From the NCBI GenBank assembly GCA_022452285.1, contig JAKUNG010000015.1:72482-109764 (forward strand): a stretch of DNA of 37,283 bases. Reading direction: 5' to 3'. Below are positions 26,504-35,032 of this stretch, piece after piece. The number at the start of each line of letters is the position of its first letter. Position 1 is the first letter of the stretch. Source of the DNA: Terriglobia bacterium (GTDB lineage: Bacteria > Acidobacteriota > Terriglobia > Versatilivoradales > Versatilivoraceae). The notes beneath the pieces were generated by a model that did not search any database, was not told where the DNA came from, and worked only from the letters and a program-made list of their open reading frames with translations. The position numbers and the translations under genes are program-made.

Positions 26504-27658
26504 CTAAAATGCGAGACACCGTTGAGGATTCTCAACGAGAATGGTTCGAATCTCGGAATCTGACATATCTAGCTTTTTTAGAGAAGTTACCAATTTTTTA
26601 GAAACAAGGGTGTAATCGGGGTTCCCTTTTCTCCAGCCATCTATTCCTTTTTCTACTTTCATATAATTTCCATAGAAGTAAGGAACATGATCATGACTAA
26701 CTACTATTCTCCTGAGAAAACCTTTTGACACCAGAAACTTAACTTGCCGGGCCTGTTTGGCGAAATTATAATTTTCAGATCCGACTCGGTCAAATTGGAG
26801 ATAGCAGCCTAAGTCTGCAATTTTAATGTGATATTCATTGGCTTCTTCATTTTTTCGGTCATCCATATGTCCTTGATGCCCAATCATCAACTTTTTAGGA
26901 TCAACCCCTGATCTAATTAACAACCTAGCTTCTTCTAATCCTCCACCATTGGTAGTATGGGTTAAAATGGGGCAACCCGTTTCCTTACTTGCTGCAGCAG
27001 CTGCTTCGTGCACTGCTCTTTCACTGGGTCTCAGGTAAGTACTAGTTCCAATCTTAATTGCTCCAGCACGGATATTAGTAAATTTTTCTCCCCAACTAAA
27101 CTTAGGATCTTCCATGCCTTCGGTAATTTCCCGCACAAATAACTTGGTCATTTCATTTATACCACCACGTTTTAATGACATTGTTAAAGCCCAGGGATGT
27201 TGGGGAGCAAATGCTTCACACCAAAAACCAGTACAGGCCACAATTTGTACTCTGGTCATTCGAGCCAGTTGAACCAAGAGGTGAGGATAGCGACCCACCC
27301 TGATTGGAGTAGCTTCCACAATCGTTCCCGGTTTATCCAATTTACCGAGTACATTATAGAAAAGATTAAGGAGTGCGCTTGTTGCTTCCAATATTTTTTT
27401 AGAGGCAATAGGGGCAGGTTTTGTTTGGTATAACTCCGACCAATCGACTGTAGGAGCATGTTCGTGGGTTAATATTACTCCAGCTCGGTATGGATCAATG
27501 GAACCTAGCACGGTATGAATTGATTTCCTATTCCTTGAATTACCAAAACTGCTTTGATTGTTATGCGCTATAATAGCTGAAGCCGATCCTATCGACCCAG
27601 CTAGAAACTCTCTTCGATTTATCTTTGGATCTTGTGACTTCTGGCTATCGTTAAACAT
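26504..27658 (-). CDS. Tat-exported phosphotriesterase/lactonase-family hydrolase
   Basis: A 384-residue protein with a twin-arginine leader (NRREFLAG, R15-R16, followed by an Ala/Ser-rich hydrophobic run), so it is probably folded in the cytoplasm and exported. The binuclear metal site is intact: H65 and H67 (THEH), K202 (GAIKIGTS, the carbamylated Lys), H234 (ILTHTT), H261 (IGHQGH) and D323 (SHDH). Relatives hydrolyse lactones, phosphotriesters or similar esters. The downstream Nramp-like permease suggests import of the product. Confidence 0.88.
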   Translation of the reverse strand: MFNDSQKSQDPKINRREFLAGSIGSASAIIAHNNQSSFGNSRNRKSIHTVLGSIDPYRAGVILTHEHAPTVDWSELYQTKPAPIASKKILEATSALLNLFYNVLGKLDKPGTIVEATPIRVGRYPHLLVQLARMTRVQIVACTGFWCEAFAPQHPWALTMSLKRGGINEMTKLFVREITEGMEDPKFSWGEKFTNIRAGAIKIGTSTYLRPSERAVHEAAAAASKETGCPILTHTTNGGGLEEARLLIRSGVDPKKLMIGHQGHMDDRKNEEANEYHIKIADLGCYLQFDRVGSENYNFAKQARQVKFLVSKGFLRRIVVSHDHVPYFYGNYMKVEKGIDGWRKGNPDYTLVSKKLVTSLKKLDMSDSEIRTILVENPQRCLAF

Positions 27659-27802
27659 TAGGCCCTCTACAAATTGACAGTTATTTTCTTGTCAGGTTTT
27701 AGTCTTGTAATTCCGGACGGTTTAGTTACTCTTGGATATAATAAAACACATAAATTTACAATTCCAGCTACTAACAACTTGACAGGCTAAAAGGAGAAAC
27801 CA
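27659..27802. promoter_or_regulatory. divergent promoter region with TGACA-N10-TGTCA dyad
   Basis: Between the phosphotriesterase-like gene (-) and the mannonate dehydratase-like gene (+). TGACA (27675-27679) and TGTCA (27690-27694) form an inverted repeat, and another TTGACAGG occurs near 27779. A TATAAT at 27737-27742 has no matching -35 at the right distance. Possible operator of a regulator not encoded here; sequence pattern only. Confidence 0.3.
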
Positions 27803-29143
27803 ATGGTTAACCGGCGTCAATTAATCCAATCAACTATTTTTGGTGCAGCAGCTACTGGCCTTTCCTCCCTAGGATCTGGTTTTCTGGAACCTCCGGCATT
27901 GGCTAAGACCCTAAAAAAGGGGTCCCTACCACCAATTAAGATTACAGATGTTAAAACTATTTTAACAGCCCCAGCGGGACGGCGACTTGCGGTAGTTAAG
28001 GTCTCAACCAGTGAACCCGAACTTTATGGTTTAGGGTGTGCAACCTTTACACAGCGAATTAGAACAGTACAGACAGCTGTTGATGTTTACTTAAAACCTT
28101 TCCTAGTAGGAAAAAGTCCCTGGGATATTGAAGATATCTGGCATTCTTCATTCTTTAGTTCCTATTGGCGAAATGGCCCAGTCCTAAATAATGCACTTAG
28201 TGGTGTTGATATGGCACTATGGGATATTTTAGGAAAATGGACAGGCCTGCCTTTATACCAACTGTTAGGTGGCAAAAGTCGCCAAGGAGTCGATACTTAT
28301 CGATCAGCCGCAGGTTCTTCGTTTGAAGAGCTTGTTGAATCAGCCCATGACCTAATGGATCAGGGACTCCGACATATCCGTTGCGAACCTCCTTCAGAAA
28401 AAGTCGAGCCTACCCTAAAACATTATAAAAAGCTTCCTCCTAACCAAAACCTTCGGCTATGGGATGGTCCTCGCTATGCCAGGGAACTTCCTCGATTTTT
28501 CGAAAGATTACGTAGTGAACTTGGAGAAAAAATTGAGCTCCTAACTGATGTTCATGAACTTATTCCTCCAGTTTTAGCATTCCAATTAGCTAAAGATCTT
28601 GAGCCCTCGCGTCTATTTTTTTTAGAGGATCCATTATCCCCAGAAGATATTGGGTACTTTAAACATCTCCGTCAACAAAGTAGCACACCCATTGCTATGG
28701 GAGAATTATTCAACAATCCTAATGAGTGGTTAAACTTAATTAGTCAGCGGTTAATTGACTTTATTAGAGTACATATTTCTCAAATAGGAGGAATTACCAT
28801 GGCTCGAAAACTTGCCCACTTATGCGAGTTTTTTAGGGTCCGAACTGCATGGCATGGACCGGGAGACACTTCCTCTGTTGGCCATGCTGCTAATGTCCAT
28901 TTAGATCTGGTTTGCAATAATTTTGGTATTCAGGAATTTCACGGGTTAAACCAAGCAGAGGAAGACGTTTTTCCAGGTAGCCCACATGTTAAAAATGGAT
29001 ATATATACATTAGTGAAAAGCCTGGACTTGGTGTTGACTTAGATGAAGATTTAGCGGCTCGTTTCCCAATCAATGATGATCCAAGCTTTGATCTGCACTG
29101 GGGTAACATGCGAAGCCCGGATGGAGCAATTGTAAAACCCTAA
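27803..29143 (+). CDS. enolase-superfamily protein, D-mannonate dehydratase (RspA)-like, Tat leader
   Basis: A 446-residue protein with a twin-arginine leader (MVNRRQLIQ followed by Ala/Gly-rich text). The enolase-fold metal ligands are D249 (LLTDVHELIPP), E275 (FFLEDPLSP) and E301 (IAMGELFNN). His251 and the AWHGPGDTSSVGHAAN stretch (H351) are hallmarks of mannonate dehydratase relatives. It probably dehydrates a sugar acid in the periplasm or at the membrane. AAGGAG with good spacing precedes the ATG. The export signal is unusual for this otherwise cytoplasmic enzyme group. Confidence 0.86.
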   Translation: MVNRRQLIQSTIFGAAATGLSSLGSGFLEPPALAKTLKKGSLPPIKITDVKTILTAPAGRRLAVVKVSTSEPELYGLGCATFTQRIRTVQTAVDVYLKPFLVGKSPWDIEDIWHSSFFSSYWRNGPVLNNALSGVDMALWDILGKWTGLPLYQLLGGKSRQGVDTYRSAAGSSFEELVESAHDLMDQGLRHIRCEPPSEKVEPTLKHYKKLPPNQNLRLWDGPRYARELPRFFERLRSELGEKIELLTDVHELIPPVLAFQLAKDLEPSRLFFLEDPLSPEDIGYFKHLRQQSSTPIAMGELFNNPNEWLNLISQRLIDFIRVHISQIGGITMARKLAHLCEFFRVRTAWHGPGDTSSVGHAANVHLDLVCNNFGIQEFHGLNQAEEDVFPGSPHVKNGYIYISEKPGLGVDLDEDLAARFPINDDPSFDLHWGNMRSPDGAIVKP

Positions 29144-29179
29144 GCACAGTAGTCTATGACACACTGATTGGATGGGAGA

Positions 29180-30526
29180 TTAATATCTGCTTTTTGATCC
29201 GTCAAATAGTTCGGTATTAAAAACGGATTGTTGCATCTCTACATATTCCTGTTTGCTCATAGCTGGCTGGTAATTCTTTATTATCTCAAGGGCCTTCTTG
29301 GCATCATCACTCAGAAGATCAATTGCCATCATTGCTAAAGTTTTGGCAGGAGATAAATAACCCGCTACTGGATCTGCTATATGCCATTCCCTACTATGAT
29401 TATACCCTGATGCTCCAGTCATATACGGGTGCAATACAGGCATTATCTGACTGAGATCTCCTGCATCAGTTGACCCCGCACCATGAGGATAATTATTAAA
29501 GGAATCCGCACCAAATAAGGTTTCAGAATTTTTTTCAAACAGAGTGGATAATTTTGCATCATTTTGCAAAGGCATATTCCCAGGTACTGTTTCTATATTA
29601 ACCTGACAACCAATGGCAATCGCTGCACCCCGAATGGCCCGATCAACTTTTTTAGAAGCATCCAAAATTGCTTTTGCTGTTCGGCCTCGAACATAGGTTT
29701 CCATCTTAACCTCGGAAGGCACAATATTTACAAGGTCTCCTCCTTTTGTAATGATTGGATGAACTCGAACAGAATCTTCATCTCTAAAGGTATCCCTCTG
29801 TGCATTAATGGCACTAAGGGCCAGGGTTGCTGCATTCAGCGCATTAATTCCCTCTTCTGGAGCGACACCTGAATGGGCCGCCTTTCCGATAAATGTAATA
29901 CTCTTCGCTAAAAACCCATTGGTGGAAGCTGAAACACCCACCTTACCAACAGCTGATTCAGCACTACTTGAGTGAATCATAATCGCGATATCTACATCAT
30001 CAAAGCAACCTAACTTAATTAGTTCCTGTTTACCTGTTAAAAAGCTCACCTTTCCAGTTTTGACAAGACCCATTCTGTACTCAATCTCAACATACTCTTC
30101 TGCTGGAACAGCAAAAAACACAATATTTCCCGATAGCTCATTTATCACCTGTGTTTCTGAAAAACCTAAAGCAGCACCCATCAATCCCGCAATCTGAGCG
30201 TTATGGCCACAGGCATGAGCTGCCCCATTTCTAGGATTTGCTCTCGGATGGCCTGGAAGAAAAAGAGCGTCCAATTCACCCATAAGAGCGATAGTTGGAC
30301 CTGGTTTTGCCCCCTTAAGGATTCCTTTGATTCCCGTGATTGCTAATCCATCCTGAAACGGGAGGCTTGCCTCTTGGAATATTTCTTTTACTCTATTAGC
30401 TGTTTGAGTTTCCTTATAACCAAGCTCAGCTGAATCCATGATAGATTCCCCGATATTGATGATCTTTTCACCCTGGTTATCGATTGCCGTACATAATTCT
30501 TGTTTTAACAATGCCTGTTTTTTCAT
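29180..30526 (-). CDS. M20-family amidohydrolase
   Basis: A 448-residue zinc-dependent amidohydrolase or carboxypeptidase, resembling p-aminobenzoyl-glutamate hydrolase subunit B and hippurate hydrolases. The metal-binding motif ACGHNAQ (C106, H108), the catalytic Glu in PAEEY (143-144), HSGVAPEEG with the dimerisation-domain His and a late GAGSTDAGDLS stretch are visible. It probably removes an acyl group from an amino acid or aminobenzoyl compound. AGGAG lies upstream of the start. It follows the GYD gene with a gap of 74 bases. Confidence 0.9.
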   Translation of the reverse strand: MKKQALLKQELCTAIDNQGEKIINIGESIMDSAELGYKETQTANRVKEIFQEASLPFQDGLAITGIKGILKGAKPGPTIALMGELDALFLPGHPRANPRNGAAHACGHNAQIAGLMGAALGFSETQVINELSGNIVFFAVPAEEYVEIEYRMGLVKTGKVSFLTGKQELIKLGCFDDVDIAIMIHSSSAESAVGKVGVSASTNGFLAKSITFIGKAAHSGVAPEEGINALNAATLALSAINAQRDTFRDEDSVRVHPIITKGGDLVNIVPSEVKMETYVRGRTAKAILDASKKVDRAIRGAAIAIGCQVNIETVPGNMPLQNDAKLSTLFEKNSETLFGADSFNNYPHGAGSTDAGDLSQIMPVLHPYMTGASGYNHSREWHIADPVAGYLSPAKTLAMMAIDLLSDDAKKALEIIKNYQPAMSKQEYVEMQQSVFNTELFDGSKSRY

Positions 30527-30600
30527 TGGGTCTCCTAATATTCAGTTCTTTTACCAGTTAAACTGATGGGAATTAGATTCACTAATGTCTGTATCAATAT

Positions 30601-30921
30601 CTAAGCTCCAGGCACTCGATAATTAATACCTTTTCTTGAAGCTTCATCAATCTCTTCAGGCGTCAAAAGGGGAATAGTTTTCAACCTAACAGCACCAGAA
30701 GCATTGACGACCAAACTAACAGCAGCGGCAGTTACGGAATCCGGCACGTCAACAATCACGAAAACATCCATTTCACCAAAAGAATAGTAAGCTGCTTCTA
30801 GTGTTCCGCCTAATTGTTTAACCATTGATTCGATTTGTTTTCTACGACTAGATCCACCTTCCTTAATTAAACCCTTGGCCCCTTCACTCGTATAAGATGC
30901 AGAAAATAAATACTTTGCCAT
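30601..30921 (-). CDS. GYD-domain protein
   Basis: A 106-residue protein with the ferredoxin-like GYD fold: SYTSEGAKGLIKEGGSSRRK, then AAYYSFGEMDVFVIVDVPD and a C-terminal LLTPEEIDEA. The variant here has FGEMDVFVIV in place of the naming GxYD text. The function of the family is unknown; members often sit with metabolic genes. A strong AGGAGGT lies six bases before the ATG, so it is probably well translated, and it heads the pair with the M20 amidohydrolase. Confidence 0.86.
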   Translation of the reverse strand: MAKYLFSASYTSEGAKGLIKEGGSSRRKQIESMVKQLGGTLEAAYYSFGEMDVFVIVDVPDSVTAAAVSLVVNASGAVRLKTIPLLTPEEIDEASRKGINYRVPGA

Positions 30922-31116
30922 TGAGACCTCCTGATTTATTCATGTGTAATTTCCCATAATTAAGGCCTTCCAGCCTATAACACTATGATTTAATATACTA
31001 GATTTATTAACCCTAAAAGAAATACCCTTTTGTAGAATTTTTCTCTCATTCAATTTTATTAATAAAAGATTTGCCAATAAATTCAGACAAATAAGTCAGT
31101 AAAACGTAAAAAACAT

Positions 31117-31122
31117 TATAAT
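31117..31122 (+). promoter_or_regulatory. candidate -10 box upstream of the SRAP gene
   Basis: TATAAT at 31117-31122, about 50 bases before the SRAP start. No convincing -35 hexamer lies at 16-18 bases. The surrounding gap (30922-31173) is AT-rich and otherwise shows no gene or hairpin. Confidence 0.28.
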
Positions 31123-31173
31123 TCTTAATATTAATGAGTTATTTTTAAAGTCTTTTAGAAGGAATCGTCTTCA

Positions 31174-31881
31174 ATGTGTGGAAGATATCAGCTAACTCGA
31201 AAAAGCCAACATAAAGTTCAGACCTATTACAACATTGATTCTATTCAATCCCTAAAAAGCTGGAAACGAGAATATAACATTCCTCCACGAACAGTGGCAC
31301 CAATCATCACCCAAAAAAATATCCAACGGGTATTCCACTTAGGCTTTTGGAGTATGCTACATCCCAGCTCTAAAAACCTTAACGATGCGACGAAATACTC
31401 AACTTTTAATGCCCGAATAGAAACAGTCCATCAAAAATTAACATTTAAGGAGGCATTAAAAAAAAGGAGATGTATCATACCAGCAGAAGGATTTTTTGAA
31501 TGGATAGGTCCAAAAGGCAGGAAACAGCCCCTGCACATTAATAAGAAAAATAAAGGTTTTCTCTCAATGGCAGGCCTTTTCAACCTCTTTATCCCCCCTA
31601 ACACCAATGGTCAAGCAATCTACACCTTTACTATTCTCACTACTAAATCTTCTCCATGGATGGCCCGGATTCATAACAGGATGCCATTTATTCTATCTGA
31701 TCAACAAATTGAACTATGGCTGAGTTCTTTCTCCAGTCTTTCTGAGATAAACCAGTTATTGTCATCTTCACCAAGTGCTGAATTTGAGTGTTATCCTGTT
31801 GATGGTAGAATCCTTAATTCTGGATTAATCGATAACCCCAAATGCATTGAACCTGCACTTAATCCACTTTTTATGAAGTGA
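31174..31881 (+). CDS. yedK: SRAP (HMCES/YedK) abasic-site crosslinking protein
   Basis: Forms a thiazolidine crosslink with abasic sites in single-stranded DNA to shield them. The 235-residue protein has Cys2 immediately after the initiator Met (MCGRYQLTR), which must be exposed by Met removal, plus N79 and R81 (FNARIETV), E105 (PAEGFFEW) and H167 (IHNRMP). Cys2, the FNAR Asn, Glu105 and the His match the catalytic set of E. coli YedK. GAAGGA precedes the ATG. It is a general genome-maintenance gene with no obvious tie to its neighbours. Confidence 0.95.
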   Translation: MCGRYQLTRKSQHKVQTYYNIDSIQSLKSWKREYNIPPRTVAPIITQKNIQRVFHLGFWSMLHPSSKNLNDATKYSTFNARIETVHQKLTFKEALKKRRCIIPAEGFFEWIGPKGRKQPLHINKKNKGFLSMAGLFNLFIPPNTNGQAIYTFTILTTKSSPWMARIHNRMPFILSDQQIELWLSSFSSLSEINQLLSSSPSAEFECYPVDGRILNSGLIDNPKCIEPALNPLFMK

Positions 31882-31889
31882 AAACTGAC

Positions 31890-31918
31890 TTGACCCGTCT
31901 CGGCATCTCGCCGATAAT
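31890..31918 (+). promoter_or_regulatory. sigma70-type promoter with a dyad in its spacer
   Basis: TTGACC (31890-31895), a 17-base spacer, and GATAAT (31913-31918) each differ from consensus by one base. The spacer and -10 edge contain TCGGC-ATCTC-GCCGA (31900-31914), a likely repressor binding site. It lies just after the SRAP stop and would give the next gene a leader of about 140 bases. Confidence 0.6.
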
Positions 31919-32061
31919 GACATAATATTATTTGTTTACTTCCTTTGTCCGTTTTGTCACTGGATCCCAGCTCCCAAAATAACGGGAACTTAACTTTTAG
32001 TGGTAGGCTTTAAAACTAACAAGTTTAAACAACAATTAAATCTTCAATTTAGGAGTGTTTG

Positions 32062-32526
32062 ATGAAACTACGAATATTGTCCGCCTCTTTAACGCTTACA
32101 ACCCTATTAACACTAGTAATATACGCAGGGGGAATAAAATTAGAAGGCATTAAGTGTGTGATGAATCCCGACGAACAGGTCCAACACCTTTCATTTGTTG
32201 AGTATAAAGGTGGGAAAGTCTTCTTTTGCTGTGACCATTGCAGTCAACCTTTTGTCGAAAAAGTATCCAAAGATGAAATTCTAGCTGCGACGGCAAACGC
32301 TCAACTAGTTGCAACCAATCAGGCTAAACAAAAACATTGCCCCTTATCAGGTGGTGCTTACAATGCCGGCACTGAAATTAAAGTAGCTGGAGCTGAGATT
32401 GGATTTTGTTGCTCCAATTGCCAGTCCCAAGCTCAGTCCTTAAGTGGCAAGAAGCAATTGCTAGCATTGTTCGGTGACGCCGCTTTTAAAAAGGCAGGAT
32501 TTAAGGTAACGCCGACAAAGAAATAA
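32062..32526 (+). CDS. secreted Cys-rich YHS-like protein with two CC-x2-C modules
   Basis: About 154 residues with an N-terminal signal peptide or anchor (MKLRILSASLTLTTLLTLVIYA). Two similar modules follow: C32 with FFCCDHCSQPF, and CPLSGGAY with IGFCCSNCQSQ. The arrangement of an early Cys and a later CCxxC resembles YHS/TRASH-type metal-binding domains and is duplicated. It probably binds a transition metal in the envelope. AGGAG at 32051 and an ATG at 32062 fix the start; the TTG just before is not used. A strong promoter precedes it. Confidence 0.75.
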   Translation: MKLRILSASLTLTTLLTLVIYAGGIKLEGIKCVMNPDEQVQHLSFVEYKGGKVFFCCDHCSQPFVEKVSKDEILAATANAQLVATNQAKQKHCPLSGGAYNAGTEIKVAGAEIGFCCSNCQSQAQSLSGKKQLLALFGDAAFKKAGFKVTPTKK

Positions 32527-32590
32527 TTTTCTTTGCCAGCATATTAGAAATAGGCACTAAGCGCTTAATTAAATCCTAGTTTTTAAAGTC

Positions 32591-33748
32591 TTACCAATTT
32601 GTAAAGGAACCATCTTTGCGTCGCCAATGGGGTGGTTCCCAAGCCCTAAATGGATATTGATTAAGCATGTCTTCATCAATTGTAATACCCAAACCAAAAT
32701 CCGTAGGCAGAGGGTAAGAATCTTTTTCAAGCTTCATGGTTCCCAGAAAAAGACCGTCCGCACGTTCTCGAGCCGTCCAGTTGAATTCTAACATTGAAAA
32801 ATTAGATGTCGCTATGCAAAGGTGAACCGCTGCGGCAGTAGCAATTGGTCCTAGAGGGTTATGCGGAATTATGTCGATATAGTGAGCCTCGGCCATAGCT
32901 GCAATCTTTCGGGCAGCAGTTAATCCACCAACATTGCAAACATCCAGGCGAATATAATTACAAAGCCCTTTTTCAATAAAAGGTGCAAAAACATAACTGC
33001 CAGAAAATTCTTCACCTATAGCAAAAGGCATATTTGTCATTTTTCTTAACGCATCATAAGCATCTGGGCTTTCCGACCGAATTGGCTCCTCTAAAAACAT
33101 TAACCCCACATCTTCAATTCTACGACAAAATTCTGCAGCTTGAGCTATATTGAGCCGATGATGAAAATCAACAGCTAAATTAGGTTTAGATCCGACATGC
33201 CTGCGGACATCCCGTAGCTGTTCAACCATACAATTAATTGATTCCCACGGTTCATAGATTCCTTCTTTTAATTGGTCGAAATTGAAGCCAGGCATCTCAG
33301 GCGTAAAGCGAATAGTATTCCAACCCTTTTTTATGAGATCAGCGACTTTTTCTGAATAGGATGAACCTTCTCCAGCAACAGCATCTGAAAAACAAACCAC
33401 CTTGTTACGGGTAGCACCACCCATTAATTGCCATACAGGCGCTTTTAAATGTTTCCCCAGAATATCCCATAAGGCAATGTCTATTGCTGAAGCAGCAGCT
33501 GTGATAACCGTTCCTCCTTCATAGTACTGAGCCCTATACATTATTTGGTTAAGATCCTCAATTCGACGCGGGTCTTTTCCAATAAGGAACCGCCTGAAAT
33601 GTTCGAGAGTTCCCTTTAAAGCTAACTCTCTTCCTGCAGTTCCAGCCTCACCTACACCATGAATCCCCAAATCGGTTTCTATTTTGACAATGAATCGAGG
33701 ACGAAAATCAATTGTGGGTAAAAATTCCTTTATAGCTGTTATCTTCAA
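32591..33748 (-). CDS. enolase-superfamily dehydratase, D-galactonate dehydratase-like
   Basis: A 385-residue enzyme of the mandelate racemase/enolase superfamily. Metal ligands are D194 (VDFHHRL), E220 (FLEEPI) and E246 (AIGEEFSG), with catalytic H196 and H296 (IIPHNPLGP). The galactonate dehydratase subgroup uses the same His pattern. The product would be a keto-deoxy sugar acid; the actual sugar acid is not determined. TTG at 33748 is used because AAAGG lies eight bases upstream and a nearby ATG is out of frame. It follows a cupin gene. Confidence 0.88.
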   Translation of the reverse strand: MKITAIKEFLPTIDFRPRFIVKIETDLGIHGVGEAGTAGRELALKGTLEHFRRFLIGKDPRRIEDLNQIMYRAQYYEGGTVITAAASAIDIALWDILGKHLKAPVWQLMGGATRNKVVCFSDAVAGEGSSYSEKVADLIKKGWNTIRFTPEMPGFNFDQLKEGIYEPWESINCMVEQLRDVRRHVGSKPNLAVDFHHRLNIAQAAEFCRRIEDVGLMFLEEPIRSESPDAYDALRKMTNMPFAIGEEFSGSYVFAPFIEKGLCNYIRLDVCNVGGLTAARKIAAMAEAHYIDIIPHNPLGPIATAAAVHLCIATSNFSMLEFNWTARERADGLFLGTMKLEKDSYPLPTDFGLGITIDEDMLNQYPFRAWEPPHWRRKDGSFTNW

Positions 33749-33844
33749 AGAACATGCCTTTAATCATTAGGAGATTTAGGTGTATTTAGTTTTACTTTTT
33801 TCTTTATATTTAATATGAAACCTAAGCACTAAAACAGGAACCAA

Positions 33845-34213
33845 TTAAAGTTGGAGTTCAACCTCTGACTGCAACATAAAGAACTTTTGAATCAGTTCTT
33901 CAACGACCCAAGTACTCTTAAGCCCCTGATTAAAGTGAACCATTTTCCCTGCGGAAATTTCATGAATTGCGCCACTTTCTTCATAGATCTTACCCCTGCC
34001 AGAAATAATATATATGCTCTCATTCCATGTAAAGTCCCAACGAAATTTGCCAGGCTTACACTGCCAAATTCCGCTACAGGAAGTTTTATCATTAGTCATA
34101 TAAATAATTGAACCTGCAGCATCGGGCTGTCCTTCTAAAATATTTTCCTGGGGTATTGGCCAGTCGTCTAATTGGAGATCGTTCCAAGCGAAGGTTGAAA
34201 TTGGATTTTTCAT
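33845..34213 (-). CDS. cupin-fold protein (DUF861/EutQ-like)
   Basis: A 122-residue single-domain cupin with the pattern GIWQCKPGKFRWDFTWNESIYIISGRG and a second strand set around ISAGKMVHFNQGLKSTW. This Trp-rich style is seen in cupin_3 proteins often placed next to sugar or amine catabolic genes. Metal ligands are not all evident, so enzymatic activity is uncertain. AAAGGA with good spacing lies before the ATG. It lies between an SGNH hydrolase and the galactonate-dehydratase-like gene in one direction. Confidence 0.82.
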   Translation of the reverse strand: MKNPISTFAWNDLQLDDWPIPQENILEGQPDAAGSIIYMTNDKTSCSGIWQCKPGKFRWDFTWNESIYIISGRGKIYEESGAIHEISAGKMVHFNQGLKSTWVVEELIQKFFMLQSEVELQL

Positions 34214-34261
34214 AAGAATCCTTTCATTTATTTGTGAAATTGAAATAATCTTTATTTAATT

Positions 34262-34879
34262 CTATTGTTTAGTCTCCAACTTTTTCCAGATAATACCTGC
34301 AAGAACCTTGTGGCCTCCTGCATTAAGATGAACTCCATCACTCCATAAAAGCTTTGGAAGTTTTTCAACCATTTTGTTAAAGGGACTAAAACAATCAATA
34401 AATAGAATGTCCATTACACTGGCTATCCCTTCCGCATGTTTAGAGTAATCATTCACTTCTGACATTTTAGAAAGAAAGGGGGTTGGGCCTAGAAGTACAA
34501 CTTCAGATCCAAGGGACTTTAAACCCTCAATGATTAACTTCAGATTCTTTTCGTACTGGTTAAGTGGAACTCCTTTTTGAATATCATTCAATCCAAACAT
34601 AATAAAACTTAAGTCGGGCATCTTTCCCTCACGTTGAGACCAATGAAGGCGAGTTATTCCGTCTGCTGAGGTTGCTCCTCCTACAGCATGGTTATAGCTA
34701 CATATAAATTCCAATGCAGTGATTTTTTTTATATTCTCAACTAACCAATGAGTGTACATTTCCTGCTGAGACACAAAGCCACATCCTTGGGTGATAGAAT
34801 CACCATGAAAATCAATGCGAACAAACCCTTCGGTTTTAAATTTTCTAAGAATATTTTTTTTCTTTATAACTTTTTGCAT
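34262..34879 (-). CDS. SGNH/GDSL-type esterase
   Basis: A 205-residue hydrolase with the SGNH blocks: FHGDSITQGCGF (nucleophile S28), VGGAT (G67-G68), GLNDI (N98) and SDGVHLN (D181, H184). The full catalytic set is present. No signal peptide is seen, so it probably acts in the cytoplasm on acylated or acetylated small molecules, such as acetylated sugars given its neighbours. It heads a three-gene run with the cupin and the sugar-acid dehydratase. Confidence 0.9.
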   Translation of the reverse strand: MQKVIKKKNILRKFKTEGFVRIDFHGDSITQGCGFVSQQEMYTHWLVENIKKITALEFICSYNHAVGGATSADGITRLHWSQREGKMPDLSFIMFGLNDIQKGVPLNQYEKNLKLIIEGLKSLGSEVVLLGPTPFLSKMSEVNDYSKHAEGIASVMDILFIDCFSPFNKMVEKLPKLLWSDGVHLNAGGHKVLAGIIWKKLETKQ

Positions 34880-34951
34880 AATGACGTTTCGTTATTTTGT
34901 TAGTGTAACTGTTTACTATTCGGCTCTATTTTGAACCATTAAGTTGTCAGA

Positions 34952-34970
34952 CACTAGTATTATCCTAGTG
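34952..34970. repeat. hairpin-type inverted repeat
   Basis: CACTAG-N7-CTAGTG, a 6-bp stem in the divergent gap between the SGNH gene (-) and the YkvI-like gene (+). It may be an operator or leader hairpin. No T-run follows. Confidence 0.35.
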
Positions 34971-34985
34971 AAATAATAGGGAATC

Positions 34986-35024
34986 ATGAAACTTCACAGC
35001 TTGTTTTCAGCCACTAATGTCTAA
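34986..35024 (+). CDS. possible 12-residue leader peptide upstream of YkvI-like gene
   Basis: ATG-AAA-CTT-CAC-AGC-TTG and so on gives MKLHSLFSATNV and a TAA, ending eight bases before the next ATG. AGGGA lies three bases upstream of this ATG, while the main gene has no clear ribosome site of its own. It could translate in a coupled manner or act as a regulatory leader. It may also be chance; no conservation can be checked. Confidence 0.3.
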   Translation: MKLHSLFSATNV

Positions 35025-35032
35025 GAAACAGC

